DNA of 64,000 nucleotides from Candidatus Dechloromonas phosphorivorans (GCA_016721185.1 JADKIP010000015.1:248001-312000); one strand, 5' to 3'; shown: positions 40,586-50,380, counted from the first letter of the stretch. Notes: generated by a model not told the origin, from the letters alone. A program made the numbers and translations.

Positions 40586-41395
40586 GTGAGTATTTTTGGA
40601 ATGAAGACAAAAGCGCTGGTCGCTGCAATGGCTATGGTGGCTTCTGTGGGCGCTCATGCGACCCAGTTGTCCGTGGTTTCCGTTACTGGTCTGGCTTACT
40701 CTTGGGTTGATACGGGCTCTGGTGCGCTGGCGCCGATTCTTGCAACCAACTTCAACGCTGGGTTTGCCTTGGGTGGCAATGCCGCTGCGCCAGGTGGCAA
40801 TCTTCAACTGGGCGAGTTTGGCACGCCAGCGGGCCAAGGGTCGGTCACCGGCACTGGCAATGGTCACACCGTAACGTTAAGCAGCCTGTCAATTGATGAC
40901 TGGACAGCCAGCGGTGGTGCACTGACTAATCGCTACATTCAAGATGCCGCAACTGCCGCCTTTGGTGCGCCTCTGGCCGCTGTTGATCTGGCGACTGCGA
41001 TCTCCAATTTCTTCAACTTGAACATCGGTGGTTACAAGCCTTGGCAGTTGGTGAGCGACCCGAATGTCTCCTACGTCGACATCACCGGCAATACCATCTC
41101 CGTCGGTTTGGCCGGTTTGCTGAATGCCACACCATTCCTGGAAGACATCAGTGGCATTGATTTGCCCGCTGGCAAGCAGGCAAGCGAAGTGGTCAAAATG
41201 ACCGTTGATGGCTCTGGTCCCATCTATCTCTATGGCTTCGCTGCGACAGCCTCGGGTGTGACTATGTTTGGCGATCCTTCCAAAACCGTATTTTCCGGTA
41301 ACTACGACGTCAAATTTGTCCCGGAACCCGCCGGTCTGGCCCTGGTTGGTGTTGGCCTGCTGGGTTTGCTGGTGAGCCGTCGTCGTCGCACCTGA
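40586..41395 (+). CDS. PEP-CTERM sorting-domain exported protein
   Basis: A 269-residue secreted protein with an N-terminal signal peptide (cleavage near AHA, residue 26) and a Gly/Ala/Asn-rich body of beta character. It ends in a PEP-CTERM signal: VPEPAGLALVGVGLLGLLV followed by basic SRRRRT. Exosortase cuts at such signals and the product goes to the cell surface or biofilm matrix. The GTG start has AAAAAGGGG six bases upstream. No exosortase gene is in this window. The neighbouring polysaccharide locus fits the known link with exopolysaccharide. Confidence 0.93.
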   Translation: MSIFGMKTKALVAAMAMVASVGAHATQLSVVSVTGLAYSWVDTGSGALAPILATNFNAGFALGGNAAAPGGNLQLGEFGTPAGQGSVTGTGNGHTVTLSSLSIDDWTASGGALTNRYIQDAATAAFGAPLAAVDLATAISNFFNLNIGGYKPWQLVSDPNVSYVDITGNTISVGLAGLLNATPFLEDISGIDLPAGKQASEVVKMTVDGSGPIYLYGFAATASGVTMFGDPSKTVFSGNYDVKFVPEPAGLALVGVGLLGLLVSRRRRT

Positions 41396-41514
41396 GTTTA
41401 GTTGTCGTTGTTGTGGGTGAGTGGTTCGCTGCTCACCCTGGTTTGATGTTTTGAATGGCAATGCTGATTAGGCGTTGTAAGGCCGCTCTATCAGCGGCAA
41501 TTTAGGGGGTGGCC

Positions 41515-43035
41515 ATGTCTTTAGCCCTTTTTTTTGGCCTGTGTATACTCATTTCGAGTATTTTTATTCGATTTGGGATTTTGCTGTCGGGATATTTCGG
41601 GGTTTTAGACCACCCCGGTGGGCACAAGCAACATGACACCAGCACACCCTTTGTCGGTGGCTTTGGCGTCATTGCGGTGGTTCTGTCCACGCTCTATCTG
41701 GGCGCTACCTATTTTCCAGAACTCTCACAGCGTCCTATGCAGGCCATTGCAATAGGTGCGGTTGTTCTATTTGTGACCGGGTTTGCCGATGATATCTGGC
41801 ACCTCAATTTCAAGACCCGGTTTGTGATTCAGGCGCTGGTAGCGGTTTCCATGGTTTTTCTCGGCGGTGTCGAGCTTGTCTCCCTGGGAGAGCTTATCCC
41901 CGGCGTAGACATCGACCTTGGTGCGCTAGGCATCCCGTTCACCATTTTTGCCACCATCGGGTTGATCAATGCGCTGAACATGATTGACGGCATTGATGGC
42001 CTCTCGGGCTCGCTTTCCTTTATCAGCCTTGGCTTTGCCGCACTGGTGGCGTTGCTGGCTCAAGACAATACCTACCTCGTATTCATTATCGCGGTCATGG
42101 GCGGCGTCTCCGGGTTCCTCTATTTCAATTTGCGCTACCCATCCAATGGGCGAGCCCGGGTTTTTCTCGGTGACAACGGCAGCATGCTGCTTGGGTTTGT
42201 CTTCGCCTGGATACTGATTGCCCTGTCGCAAGGGGAACACCGAGCCATGACGCCAGTGACCGCGTTGTGGATTTTTGGCGTCCCCCTGCTTGATACGGTC
42301 AGTGTCATGCTCCGTCGAATCTGGGTCGGCAAATCGCCGTTTCATGCCGACAGAAATCACCTTCACCACCTTTTCCTGCGCGCCGGCTTTCGGGTGAGCG
42401 ACACGGTCTGGATTGTGGCCTTCCTGCAATTGACGCTGGGCGCCATCGGCGTTATCGGTCTACATCTGGCGCTCCCGGAGTCCCTGATGTTTGGCCTATT
42501 TATTGTCGTGTTTTGTTTGTACTTTTACGTCATCGCACGACCTTGGCGTTTTGTCCCCAATCTGCGCCGCCTGAACATTGCGCTCGGTTTGCCATCAGTC
42601 CATGCCAGAGGTGTTTTCGTCGGCTACTTCAAAACCGAACAGTCGCAAGAGGTTTTGGATGCGCTGATTGAAGAGCTCGGGCAACGATATGACTATCGGC
42701 TAAGTCTGCATCAAATAGAAAGAAAGCTGCCCAATAGCGCAAACATCTACGCCCTCATCGAGCTTGAAGGCAGTATGGACGAAATTTCGGTGGGCGAAAT
42801 TCGTCGTCTGATGCTCCAAATCAAGGCCCATTTCGCTTCAAGCGTCAGCTTGCAGGTCCGTCTTTTCATGCACCGCAGCAAAGACAATGATCGTCGCCTG
42901 GAAAACAACAAAGAAGGCGATCGCGTCGAGAACTGCATTCGAGACAGTGATCGTCGAGCTGCGCAAGGAAGCAGCGCCTTCTACACAACCGTGACCGATG
43001 GGGAAAACAAGGAGTCATCTGTTGTCCAGGTGTAA
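41515..43035 (+). CDS. Undecaprenyl-phosphate sugar-phosphate transferase (WecA/MraY family) with C-terminal extension
   Basis: A 506-residue protein. The first 350 residues are a polytopic WecA/TagO-type transferase: DHPGGHKQHDTSTPFVGG, DDIWHLNFKTRF, LNMIDGIDGLSG, FLGDNGSMLLGF and the histidine motif NHLHHLFLRAGF. It likely loads the first GlcNAc- or amino-sugar-phosphate onto the lipid carrier. About 150 hydrophilic residues follow and are not part of the core family. The ATG at 41515 has GGGGG seven bases upstream. Confidence 0.9.
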   Translation: MSLALFFGLCILISSIFIRFGILLSGYFGVLDHPGGHKQHDTSTPFVGGFGVIAVVLSTLYLGATYFPELSQRPMQAIAIGAVVLFVTGFADDIWHLNFKTRFVIQALVAVSMVFLGGVELVSLGELIPGVDIDLGALGIPFTIFATIGLINALNMIDGIDGLSGSLSFISLGFAALVALLAQDNTYLVFIIAVMGGVSGFLYFNLRYPSNGRARVFLGDNGSMLLGFVFAWILIALSQGEHRAMTPVTALWIFGVPLLDTVSVMLRRIWVGKSPFHADRNHLHHLFLRAGFRVSDTVWIVAFLQLTLGAIGVIGLHLALPESLMFGLFIVVFCLYFYVIARPWRFVPNLRRLNIALGLPSVHARGVFVGYFKTEQSQEVLDALIEELGQRYDYRLSLHQIERKLPNSANIYALIELEGSMDEISVGEIRRLMLQIKAHFASSVSLQVRLFMHRSKDNDRRLENNKEGDRVENCIRDSDRRAAQGSSAFYTTVTDGENKESSVVQV

Positions 43036-43069
43036 AATCGACCCTTTTGGCATTTGAAAACGACATTTT

Positions 43070-43510
43070 TTGTTCAACAAAATCATCACAATTTGTACCG
43101 GCAATATCTGTCGTAGCCCAGCCGCCGAATTCCTGCTGCGACAGCGACTTGAAGCCGTGGCTAGCTGGCAAGGATCGGTGCATTCGGCGGGTATTGGTGC
43201 GCTGGTCAATCATCCGGCGGATGAAAACACCCAGGCCATGATGCTGGCAAAAGACATTGATCTCAGCGCGCATCGGGCAAAGCAGCTAACCCTGGAGCAC
43301 TTGCGCCAGGCCGATTTGGTGCTGGTCATGGAGAAACATCACCGGCAGGCCGTACTCGATCTTGATCCAACCGCCCGCGGCAAGACGTTTTTGCTCGGTC
43401 ACTGGATCAACACAGAAATTCCAGACCCCTATCGGCGCGGAGAAGAAGCGCATGCAGAGGCGTTAAGGCTAATTGAACTCGCCATAAGCCCCTGGCTGGA
43501 AAAACTGTAA
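43070..43510 (+). CDS. Low-molecular-weight protein-tyrosine phosphatase (Wzb/EpsP type)
   Basis: A 146-residue phosphatase with the P-loop CTGNICRSPAAEFLL (CX5R) and the general-acid Asp in IPDPYRRGEEAHAEA. It should dephosphorylate the tyrosine cluster of the Wzc kinase encoded two genes downstream, controlling polymer length and export. It starts at a TTG; no ATG precedes the P-loop. It is 35 bases after the transferase gene. Confidence 0.92.
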   Translation: MFNKIITICTGNICRSPAAEFLLRQRLEAVASWQGSVHSAGIGALVNHPADENTQAMMLAKDIDLSAHRAKQLTLEHLRQADLVLVMEKHHRQAVLDLDPTARGKTFLLGHWINTEIPDPYRRGEEAHAEALRLIELAISPWLEKL

Positions 43511-43596
43511 GTTATTTGTTGAAGTGCGGTGAGCATGCCTGCGGTCAACGGTTATTTAGATGCAAAAAGTAATTGAGCATTAATGAGGATTTCAGA

Positions 43597-44778
43597 ATGG
43601 ATTCAGCTTTCGTGTTGCCCTCAAAACTTCGCCTGTTTTTAGCCTGCCTCGTTGTCAGTACGCTATCGGCCTGCGCCATTTCCCCCGGTAATACCAGCTT
43701 CTCCGGGCGCGAGCAGTCCGACGTCAAACTTCCGGTACAAAAAGGCGAAGAGATCGTCCCGGAAAACGTCAAGGTCAAGCCCATTACCGCTGAACTGATC
43801 ATCGAGATGTTCAACGCCGCGCGCCCATCACGTGCGGTCGGCAGCACCGCCAACGCGCAGCCAGCGCAAGCCTCGCAGATTGATCCCGCCACGCAAGCGC
43901 TCAACTACAAGCTAGGCCCCGGCGACATCCTTTCCATCATCGTCTGGGACCACCCCGAACTAACCACCCCGGCCGGTACCTTCCGTACCGCAGAGCAAGC
44001 CGGTACCGTCGTTGCTGAAGACGGCACCATTTTTTACCCCTATGTCGGCGTAATCAAGGTGGCCGGCAAAACCATGCGTGAAGTGCGAGACATCCTTGCC
44101 GTCAAACTCGCCAAGTTTATTGAAAAAGTTCAAATCGACGTCCGAATGGCGATGTTCCGAAGCAAGCGCGTTTATGTGGTGGGCGAAGTTGCCAAACCTG
44201 GCACGCAAGACATCACCGATATCCCCATGAATGTCATTGAAGCCGTCAATCGTGCTGGCGGCTTTACCGCCGAAGCCGATTACAGCCGCGTCTTGCTCAC
44301 CCGGCGCGGCACCACCTACCGGGTCGACATCCAGGCCATGTATGAAGATGGCGCCACCGAGCAGAACGCCATGCTGGAGCCCGGCGACATCGTTAACGTG
44401 TCAGATCGCAGCTACAACAAAATCTTTGTGCTCGGCGAAGTCATCAAGCCCGGTTCCATGATCATGAACAAAAAACGTTCGACGCTGGCCGAAGCCCTGG
44501 GTGATGCCGGCTACCTCAATCAGGAAAAAGCCAGCCCGCGCTGGATTTACGTCATGCGCGGCGACAGCGACACCCCGGAGCTATTCCATCTTGATGGCCG
44601 CGCACCGGACGCCATGCTGCTCGCCGACCGCTTCCCGCTACGCCCGCGTGACATCGTCTATGTCGACACCTCCGACCTCGTTCGCTGGAACCGCGTCATC
44701 ACCAACATGCTGCCGACTTCGCAAATGCTCAACCTGACCAGCGGCGTCAGGTACCCGCTCTTCGGCGGGCGGCAATAA
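43597..44778 (+). CDS. wza: Polysaccharide export outer-membrane lipoprotein, Wza family
   Basis: A 393-residue protein with a lipoprotein signal peptide (LSAC lipobox near residue 23), a polysaccharide-export domain (YKLGPGDILSIIVWDHPELT), SLBB domains (RVYVVGEVAKPGTQDI; KIFVLGEVIKPGSMIMN) and a C-terminal segment likely to cross the outer membrane. It forms the exit channel with Wzc. The ATG at 43597 follows GAGGA at good spacing. Confidence 0.93.
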   Translation: MDSAFVLPSKLRLFLACLVVSTLSACAISPGNTSFSGREQSDVKLPVQKGEEIVPENVKVKPITAELIIEMFNAARPSRAVGSTANAQPAQASQIDPATQALNYKLGPGDILSIIVWDHPELTTPAGTFRTAEQAGTVVAEDGTIFYPYVGVIKVAGKTMREVRDILAVKLAKFIEKVQIDVRMAMFRSKRVYVVGEVAKPGTQDITDIPMNVIEAVNRAGGFTAEADYSRVLLTRRGTTYRVDIQAMYEDGATEQNAMLEPGDIVNVSDRSYNKIFVLGEVIKPGSMIMNKKRSTLAEALGDAGYLNQEKASPRWIYVMRGDSDTPELFHLDGRAPDAMLLADRFPLRPRDIVYVDTSDLVRWNRVITNMLPTSQMLNLTSGVRYPLFGGRQ

Positions 44779-44860
44779 ACCGGCGTGACCTAACCAATAA
44801 CGCAACCAAGAATAACGCAGCCCCCCGGCAACCGCCGGGGCTGGCATCAACGGATAGCAA

Positions 44861-47103
44861 ATGGAACAAGATCAGCTCAGAACAACCGCCAATTCACCGG
44901 CTTTAACTTCATCAGTGGCACAACAAATCGTTCATGATGACGAAGAAGAGGGCATTTCCCTTGGGGAGATTATCGGCACCGTCATGGAATACAAGTGGCT
45001 GGTGGCGGTCATTACCCTCGTTGCCCTGATCGTCGGCCTGGCCTTTACCTTTACCACCAAACCAATTTACCGCGCCGATGGCCTGCTTCAGGTTGAAGAA
45101 AAAAGCTCTGGCGCGGGCTCGCTCAAGGCATTGCAACCGCTTATCGGTGACGACACCACTGTATCTGCAGAAATTGAGATATTGGCCTCACGCATGGTGC
45201 TCGGCCGCGTCGTCGATAAACTCAAACTTGACATTATTGCCATCCCCAAAACCTTCCCCTTGATCGGCGGTACCATGGCCCGCCGCTATGGGGGAAGAGC
45301 CCAATGATGCCATTGCTTGGCCTTTCCAGCTACGCCTGGGGCGGTGAAGTCATTCAGGTGGATTCACTCGATGTTCCCGAAATCCCATATCGACGCACCA
45401 ATGCAACTGATTGCCGGTGAAGCAGGCGAGTTCACCATTGCAAACTTGGATGGTGATGTTTTCCTCACCGGAAAAGTCAACGTCCGCGCCAGCGGCAAAG
45501 GCTTTTCCCTTTATTTCCCAAGCTGAAGGCAAGGCCTGGCACCCGCTTTACGCTAATCAAACTTTCGGCAGAATCATCAATTTCCGCCTTGCGTAATACC
45601 TATGCCGTCAAAGAACGCGGCAAAAAATCCGGCGTATTGGAGCTCTGCCTGCTCGGCGGAGACCCCAACAGCAGACCGAGCTGGTCCTTGATGAAATTCT
45701 CAAAACTTATCTGCGCCAGAATGTCGAGCGCCGCTCGGCAGAAGCCGAAAAAAACCCTCAAATTTCTCGACGCCCAGCTTCCTGCCCTCAAGGTCCAAGT
45801 CGATGCTGCTGAAGCCGCCTACAACAATTACCGCCAAAGCCGTGGCTCGCTGGATTTGAGCCTGGAAACCCAAGGTGTACTCAAATCAGTCGTTGAAGTC
45901 GAAGACGCCGCCGTAAAACTCAAGCAGGAAAGAGAAGAACTGCGCCAGCGCTTCACATCCGAGCACCCCACCGTACAAGCCGTCGATGCCAAACTGGCGC
46001 GGCTCAATGACCGCCGCAAGCAGTTTGATGGCGAGGTATCCCGGCTTCCCGAAACGCAGCAAACTGTCCTGCGCCTGGCGCGCGACGTCGAAGTCTCCAC
46101 CAAGCTCTACACCGAACTCCTCAATACCGCCCAGCAACTCAAGGTTTCCAAGGCCGGCACGGTGGGCGATGTACGCATCATTGACCCGGCTGTCGTCGCG
46201 CGCAACCCGGTTGGCGCCAAGCCGCTGGCCATCCTGACTATCGCCATCGTGCTCGGTGTGCTCATCAGCCTCGTCGTCATCTGGGTGCTGCGCACCCTGC
46301 GCGTCGTTGTTGAAGACCCGGAGACGATCGAAGCCCAACTCGGCCTGCCGGTCTATGCCACCGTACCCCACAGCAAATCCGAACTGGCGCTTGACCGCCG
46401 ACTCAAGAAGGGCGAAGGCACGGGCGAACTGCTGGCCGTCAAATTCCCCGAAGACGATGCCGTCGAAAGCCTGCGCAGCCTGCGCACCACCCTGCACTTT
46501 GCCCTGCTGGACGCCCAGCACAACTCCCTGCTCATTACCGGCTCCAGCCCCGGGCTGGGCAAAAGCTTTATCTCCAAAAACCTGGGGGCCGTGCTGGCCC
46601 AACCCGGCAAGCGCATCGTGATTATCGATGCCGACCTGCGCCGCGGGCACATCAACAAGGAATTTTGGCCTGCCTCAGGCCATGGGCGTTTCAGAATACG
46701 TCACCGGCCAGGCCACCCTCGAAGACATCATCAAGCCAACCTCGGTGCCGAATCTCTACGTCGTTACCACCGGGCAGATTCCGCCCAACCCCTCCGAACT
46801 GCTGATGCACTCGCGTTTTGAAACCTGCTAGACGAACTGGGAAGACAATTCGACAACCTGATTGTCGATGCGCCACCGGTTTTAGCGGTATCGGACGCCG
46901 CCATCATCGGCCGCCATGTCGGCGCCACGCTAATGGTCGCCCGCGCCGGCAAACACCCCATTCGTGAGCTGGAGCAGGCCGTCAAACGCATGAATCAGGC
47001 GGGCGTGCAGGTCAAGGGCTTTGTCTTCAATGACCTCAACGTCAGCCGCCAGAGCTACCGCTACGGCTACAAGGGCTACGTTTACCGCTATTCATACAAA
47101 TAA
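44861..47103 (+). pseudogene. wzc: Chain-length determinant tyrosine kinase Wzc, broken by about seven frameshifts
   Basis: All parts of Wzc are present but in changing frames: Wzz domain with first membrane helix (LGEIIGTVMEYKWLVAVITL), coiled coil (QLPALKVQVDAAEAAYNNYR), second helix, Walker A SSPGLGKSF, Walker A' VIIDADLRRG, Walker B NLIVDAPPV, and a C-terminal tyrosine cluster SYRYGYKGYVYRYSYK. Frame changes lie near 45290-45307, 45370-45385, 45500-45525, 45664, 45758, 46664 and 46824, mostly next to short runs of one base. Between breaks the protein is well conserved, so sequence error is likelier than old decay. The kinase would control export with Wza. Confidence 0.87.
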
Positions 47104-47149
47104 GCCGCTCGCTTGAGCACGTACAGAAAATCAGCATCAGAAACCAATA

Positions 47150-47350
47150 ATGACAGCACAGAAAAAAGTCACCCTCATCACCGGTGTCACCGGCCAGGAC
47201 GGCGCCTATCTGGCAGAACTGCTTCTGAACAAGGGATACGAAGTCCACGGCATCAAGCGCCGCTCGTCGCTCTTCAAAACCGCCGACATGATCATCGACG
47301 ACCGGCAATTTGCCGACACCCTCTTTGGCAAGAAGCTACTAAAAGAATAG
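47150..47350 (+). pseudogene. gmd: GDP-mannose 4,6-dehydratase, N-terminal fragment
   Basis: The first 42 residues match Gmd closely (LITGVTGQDGAYLAELLL, KGYEVHGIKRRSSLF). After that the sequence (ADMIIDDRQFADTLFGKKLLKE) is not Gmd, and a stop follows at residue 67 of a protein that is normally about 350 long. The remainder is not found nearby in any frame. It looks like a deletion joint between gmd and another gene whose identity I cannot tell. Confidence 0.7.
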
Positions 47351-47360
47351 CGACATCAAC

Positions 47361-47561
47361 ATGACCCAATCTTTCATACATCCCTTAGCCGACGTCCACT
47401 CCGCCGCCATCGGCGCCACGTTGCTGCCCGGTGTGCTGATTGGTGCTGGCGCTACCGTGGGTGCCGGTGCCGTGGTTACCAAAGACGTGCCGCCTGGCGC
47501 CACAGTTGTGGGCAACCCAGCAAGAGTAATCAGCCAAACAAGCTCAGGTGAAATCAAATGA
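47361..47561 (+). pseudogene. Hexapeptide-repeat acyltransferase with internal deletion
   Basis: Residues 1-18 (SFIHPLADVHSAAIGA) resemble the start of WxcM/FdtC-type left-handed beta-helix transferases, and residues 20-60 resemble their end (LLPGVLIGAGATVGAGAVVT, VVGNPARVI). About 100 central residues are missing, and the joint falls in ATCGGCGCC, which would occur at both ends of an intact gene. In this form it is unlikely to be active. Confidence 0.6.
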
Positions 47562-47971
47562 AATTCAATATTGACCTCTGCAAAGTAATTGAGCTTCCAA
47601 AAATCTCTGACCCCGTGGCAACCTGAGCTTTGTCGAAGGTGGCAACCAGATACCTTGACATCCAACGCGTCTATTACCTCTACGATGTGCCGGGCGGCGC
47701 CGAGCGTGGTGGCCATGCCCATAAAGGGCTGTACCAGCTCATCATTGCCATGTCGGGCAGCTTTGACGTGGTACTTGATGACGGGAAAGACAAGAAACGC
47801 GTGCACCTCAGCCGCTCATACAACGGCCTATATGTCTGCCCCATGATCTGGCGCGAGTTGGACAATTTTTCATCCGGTTCCGTCTGCATGGTGCTTGCAT
47901 CTAATAAATACGACGAAGAAGACTATTACCGCGACTACGCAGAATTCATGCGGGCACGGTGGCAAGCATGA
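47558..47971 (+). pseudogene. fdtA: dTDP-4-oxo-6-deoxyglucose 3,4-ketoisomerase (FdtA/WxcM cupin), two frame breaks
   Basis: The cupin core reads QRVYYLYDVPGGAERGGHAH, then MSGSFDVVLDDGKDKKRVHL and VLASNKYDEEDYYRDYAEF, typical of FdtA. The N-terminal part (MKFNIDLCKVIELPKISDP; RGNLSFVEGGNQIP) is in other frames; adding one C at 47611-47614 and two T near 47654 restores one protein of about 138 residues. The enzyme isomerises the keto sugar on the way to dTDP-Fuc3N. Confidence 0.75.
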
Positions 47972-47989
47972 GGGTATTGGTTACCAGAA

Positions 47990-48158
47990 TTTTGAAACCG
48001 GAACCTTCGGTAGATGGTTGGCGACTGGTTCTTATCGGAATCCAATACGCTTTCCCGCAACAGACGCTGTGCTGTTGGTCTTTGCCTCGCACTATTACGA
48101 CAGTGCCGACTACATCCGCGACTATTCAGAGTTCACCGGCGCAATCGGCACTAACTGA
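47990..48158 (+). pseudogene. 3' remnant of a second FdtA-like gene
   Basis: The last 25 codons (LLVFASHYYDSADYIRDYSEF) repeat the C-terminus of the FdtA just upstream (VLASNKYDEEDYYRDYAEF) but diverge in detail, so it is a related gene, not a copy. The preceding 35 codons read poorly as FdtA. It seems to be a leftover of an exchanged or duplicated gene. Confidence 0.5.
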
Positions 48159-48198
48159 CTAGTATCCCCTATTTTTAGATTTCTCGCTGGACTTACAC

Positions 48199-48978
48199 AT
48201 GATTCATCCTACTGCTCTTATTTCACCCGACGCTCAACTTGGTGCTGATACCTCGGTCGGTGCTTACACCATAATTCATGGCAACGTGCGAATTGGTGAT
48301 GGCTCCTTCATTGGCTCACATTGTGAAATCGGTCATCCCGCCCCGCGCGCGCAAGGTCGGCCTCTGGTTATCGGTCGAGGTGCAAACATTCGCTCGCATA
48401 GCATTTTTTATGAAGGTTCAATATTCGGGGATGGATTGGTGACGGGCCATCGAGTCACTGTAAGAGAAGGTACGCAAGCCGGATTAAATCTCCAAATAGG
48501 AACACTGGGTGACATCCAGGGCACCTGCCAAATTGGCAACTACGTGCGTTTTCATAGCAACGTCCACATCGGTCAACACTCAACAGTTGGAGACTTTGTC
48601 TGGATATTCCCCTATGTGGTCTTGACAAATGATCCGCATCCGCCCAGCGAAGTCATGCGCGGTGTGACGCTACGCGACTATGTGGCCGTAGCTACCATGT
48701 CCGTAATCCTGCCGGGTGTGGAAGTGGGGCAAGGTGCCTTGATTGGCGCCAACAGTTCAGTAAGTCGTAACGTCGATCCCGATACGGTTGCAGCAGGTGT
48801 TCCAGCAAAGATGATCTGCCGCACAGAGGAAATTCTCCTCAAGGATGGCTCAGGACATTCAGCCTACCCTTGGCGACGCCACTTTCATCGTGGCTATCCT
48901 GATGAAGTTGTCGCTCGCTGGTTGAAAGAGTTTGGGGCGGGTGCTTCGGTTGATAGCGTGAGTGGAGCGACTGAATGA
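48199..48978 (+). CDS. Left-handed beta-helix acyltransferase, likely amino-sugar N-acyltransferase
   Basis: A 259-residue protein with hexapeptide repeats from residue 1 to about 215 (MIHPTALISPDAQLGADTSV; LPGVEVGQGALIGANSSVSR) and a C-terminal helical tail. Its position between fdtA and fdtB suggests it acylates the amino sugar made by FdtB. The start and end are intact, and it overlaps fdtB by four bases. The acyl donor cannot be told. Confidence 0.8.
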   Translation: MIHPTALISPDAQLGADTSVGAYTIIHGNVRIGDGSFIGSHCEIGHPAPRAQGRPLVIGRGANIRSHSIFYEGSIFGDGLVTGHRVTVREGTQAGLNLQIGTLGDIQGTCQIGNYVRFHSNVHIGQHSTVGDFVWIFPYVVLTNDPHPPSEVMRGVTLRDYVAVATMSVILPGVEVGQGALIGANSSVSRNVDPDTVAAGVPAKMICRTEEILLKDGSGHSAYPWRRHFHRGYPDEVVARWLKEFGAGASVDSVSGATE

Positions 48979-50069
48979 TTTCTTTTCTTGACCTAAAAGC
49001 CCCCTACCTGGAACTGAAACAGGAACTGGACGACGCTATCGCCCGCGTCGCCAGCTCCGGCTGGTTCATCGGTGGGCCGGAGGTAGAAGAGTTCGAGGCG
49101 GACTACGCCAGCTACTGCAGCGCAGCCCAATGCGTGGGTGTCGCCAACGGACTGGACGCCCTGCATCTGGCCCTGCGCGCCATGGACGTCGGGCCGGGCG
49201 ACGAGGTCATCGTGCCCAGCAACACCTACATTGCCACCTGGCTGGCCGTGAGCCAGTGCGGGGCCACGCCGGTGCCGGTGGAGCCTGATGCGTGCACCTA
49301 CAACATCGACCCGGCGCTGATCGAGGCGGCCATCACGCCGCGTACCAAGGTTATCCTGCCTGTGCATCTGTACGGCCAACCAGCCGACATGGACCCCATC
49401 CTGGCCATCGCCCGCAAGCACGGACTAAAAGTGCTCGAAGACGGGGCGCAAGCGCACGGCGCACGCTACAAAGGCCAGCGCTTGGGCGCACATGGTGATG
49501 CCGTGGCGTGGAGCTTCTACCCCGGCAAGAATCTCGGCGCCATGGGCGACGGTGGCGCGGTGACCACCGACGATGCGCAGTTGGCCGAGCGCATCCGTGT
49601 GCTGCGCAACTACGGTTCGCGCGTGAAATACGTGAACGAAGTGCAGGGCTACAACAGCCGGCTGGATCCGCTGCAAGCCGCCATCCTGCGCGTGAAGCTG
49701 GCACACCTGGACGAATGGAACGCCCGCCGCAGCACCATTGCGGCGCGTTATCAGCAGGGCTTGGCCGACTGTGGCCTGAGTTTGCCGTACGTCCCCGGCT
49801 GGTCCGAACCCGCCTGGCACCTTTATGTGGTGCAACATCCGCAGCGCGATGCGCTGCAAAAGGCGCTGACCGATGCCGGCGTGGGCACGCTGATTCACTA
49901 CCCGATTGCACCGCACCGCCAGCAGGCTTATGCGCAGGCTGGCTGGACGCAAGGCGCTTTTCCGCTGGCCGAACGCATGGCGGATACCGTTTTAAGCTTG
50001 CCGATAGGGCCGCACATGCACCTTGATGATGCTGCACAAGTTGTGTCGCGGGTTACGGCAAATGCTTAA
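48975..50069 (+). CDS. fdtB: DegT/DnrJ/EryC1-type sugar aminotransferase (FdtB-like)
   Basis: A 364-residue PLP enzyme: FLDLKAPYLELKQEL, GVANGLDALHLALRAM, EDGAQAHGARYKG and the PLP lysine in FYPGKNLGAMGDGG. With an FdtA ketoisomerase upstream, it most likely makes dTDP-3-amino-3,6-dideoxy-galactose. Family is certain; the exact sugar is inferred. The gene is GC-rich and intact. Confidence 0.85.
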   Translation: MISFLDLKAPYLELKQELDDAIARVASSGWFIGGPEVEEFEADYASYCSAAQCVGVANGLDALHLALRAMDVGPGDEVIVPSNTYIATWLAVSQCGATPVPVEPDACTYNIDPALIEAAITPRTKVILPVHLYGQPADMDPILAIARKHGLKVLEDGAQAHGARYKGQRLGAHGDAVAWSFYPGKNLGAMGDGGAVTTDDAQLAERIRVLRNYGSRVKYVNEVQGYNSRLDPLQAAILRVKLAHLDEWNARRSTIAARYQQGLADCGLSLPYVPGWSEPAWHLYVVQHPQRDALQKALTDAGVGTLIHYPIAPHRQQAYAQAGWTQGAFPLAERMADTVLSLPIGPHMHLDDAAQVVSRVTANA

Positions 50070-50379
50070 ACAGCGGTTAAAGCAGAGGAGAGCCGGTTTG
50101 TTACGCTGCGTGGTGCAGACTCCCCGTCTCTGGTTCTTTCATTTGCAGTCGACCATTCACGGAATGAGGGTTGCTGACAGGTGTCGATCGCTTGCGGAAT
50201 GGGCGGCCACGGTGTGTGTTGGAAACAACGTTTTTATCGGCTCCAACGTCAAGCTCATGAAAGGTATAACCATTGGTGATGGCGCTGTTGTAGCCAACGG
50301 TACATTGGTGGTGAGTGATGTTCCTGCCAACACAGTTGTAGGCGGCGTTCCTGCAAAAGTCATTCGGGCGGTTGAGTAA
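50062..50379 (+). CDS. Short hexapeptide acyltransferase, probably truncated
   Basis: A 105-residue frame. The last 55 residues are hexapeptide repeats (VCVGNNVFIGSNVKLMKGIT, VVGGVPAKVIRAVE), while the basic N-terminus resembles only the start of such enzymes. The middle of a typical gene (190 residues or more) is missing. It overlaps the fdtB stop. It may be a remnant like the one at 47361. Confidence 0.55.
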   Translation: MLKQRLKQRRAGLLRCVVQTPRLWFFHLQSTIHGMRVADRCRSLAEWAATVCVGNNVFIGSNVKLMKGITIGDGAVVANGTLVVSDVPANTVVGGVPAKVIRAVE

Positions 50380-50380
50380 C

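Noticed and set aside
43515..43560. An ops/JUMPstart antitermination element before wza
   Set aside because: GTGCGGTGAGCATG resembles the ops core but carries an extra base, and no JUMPstart-like context surrounds it.
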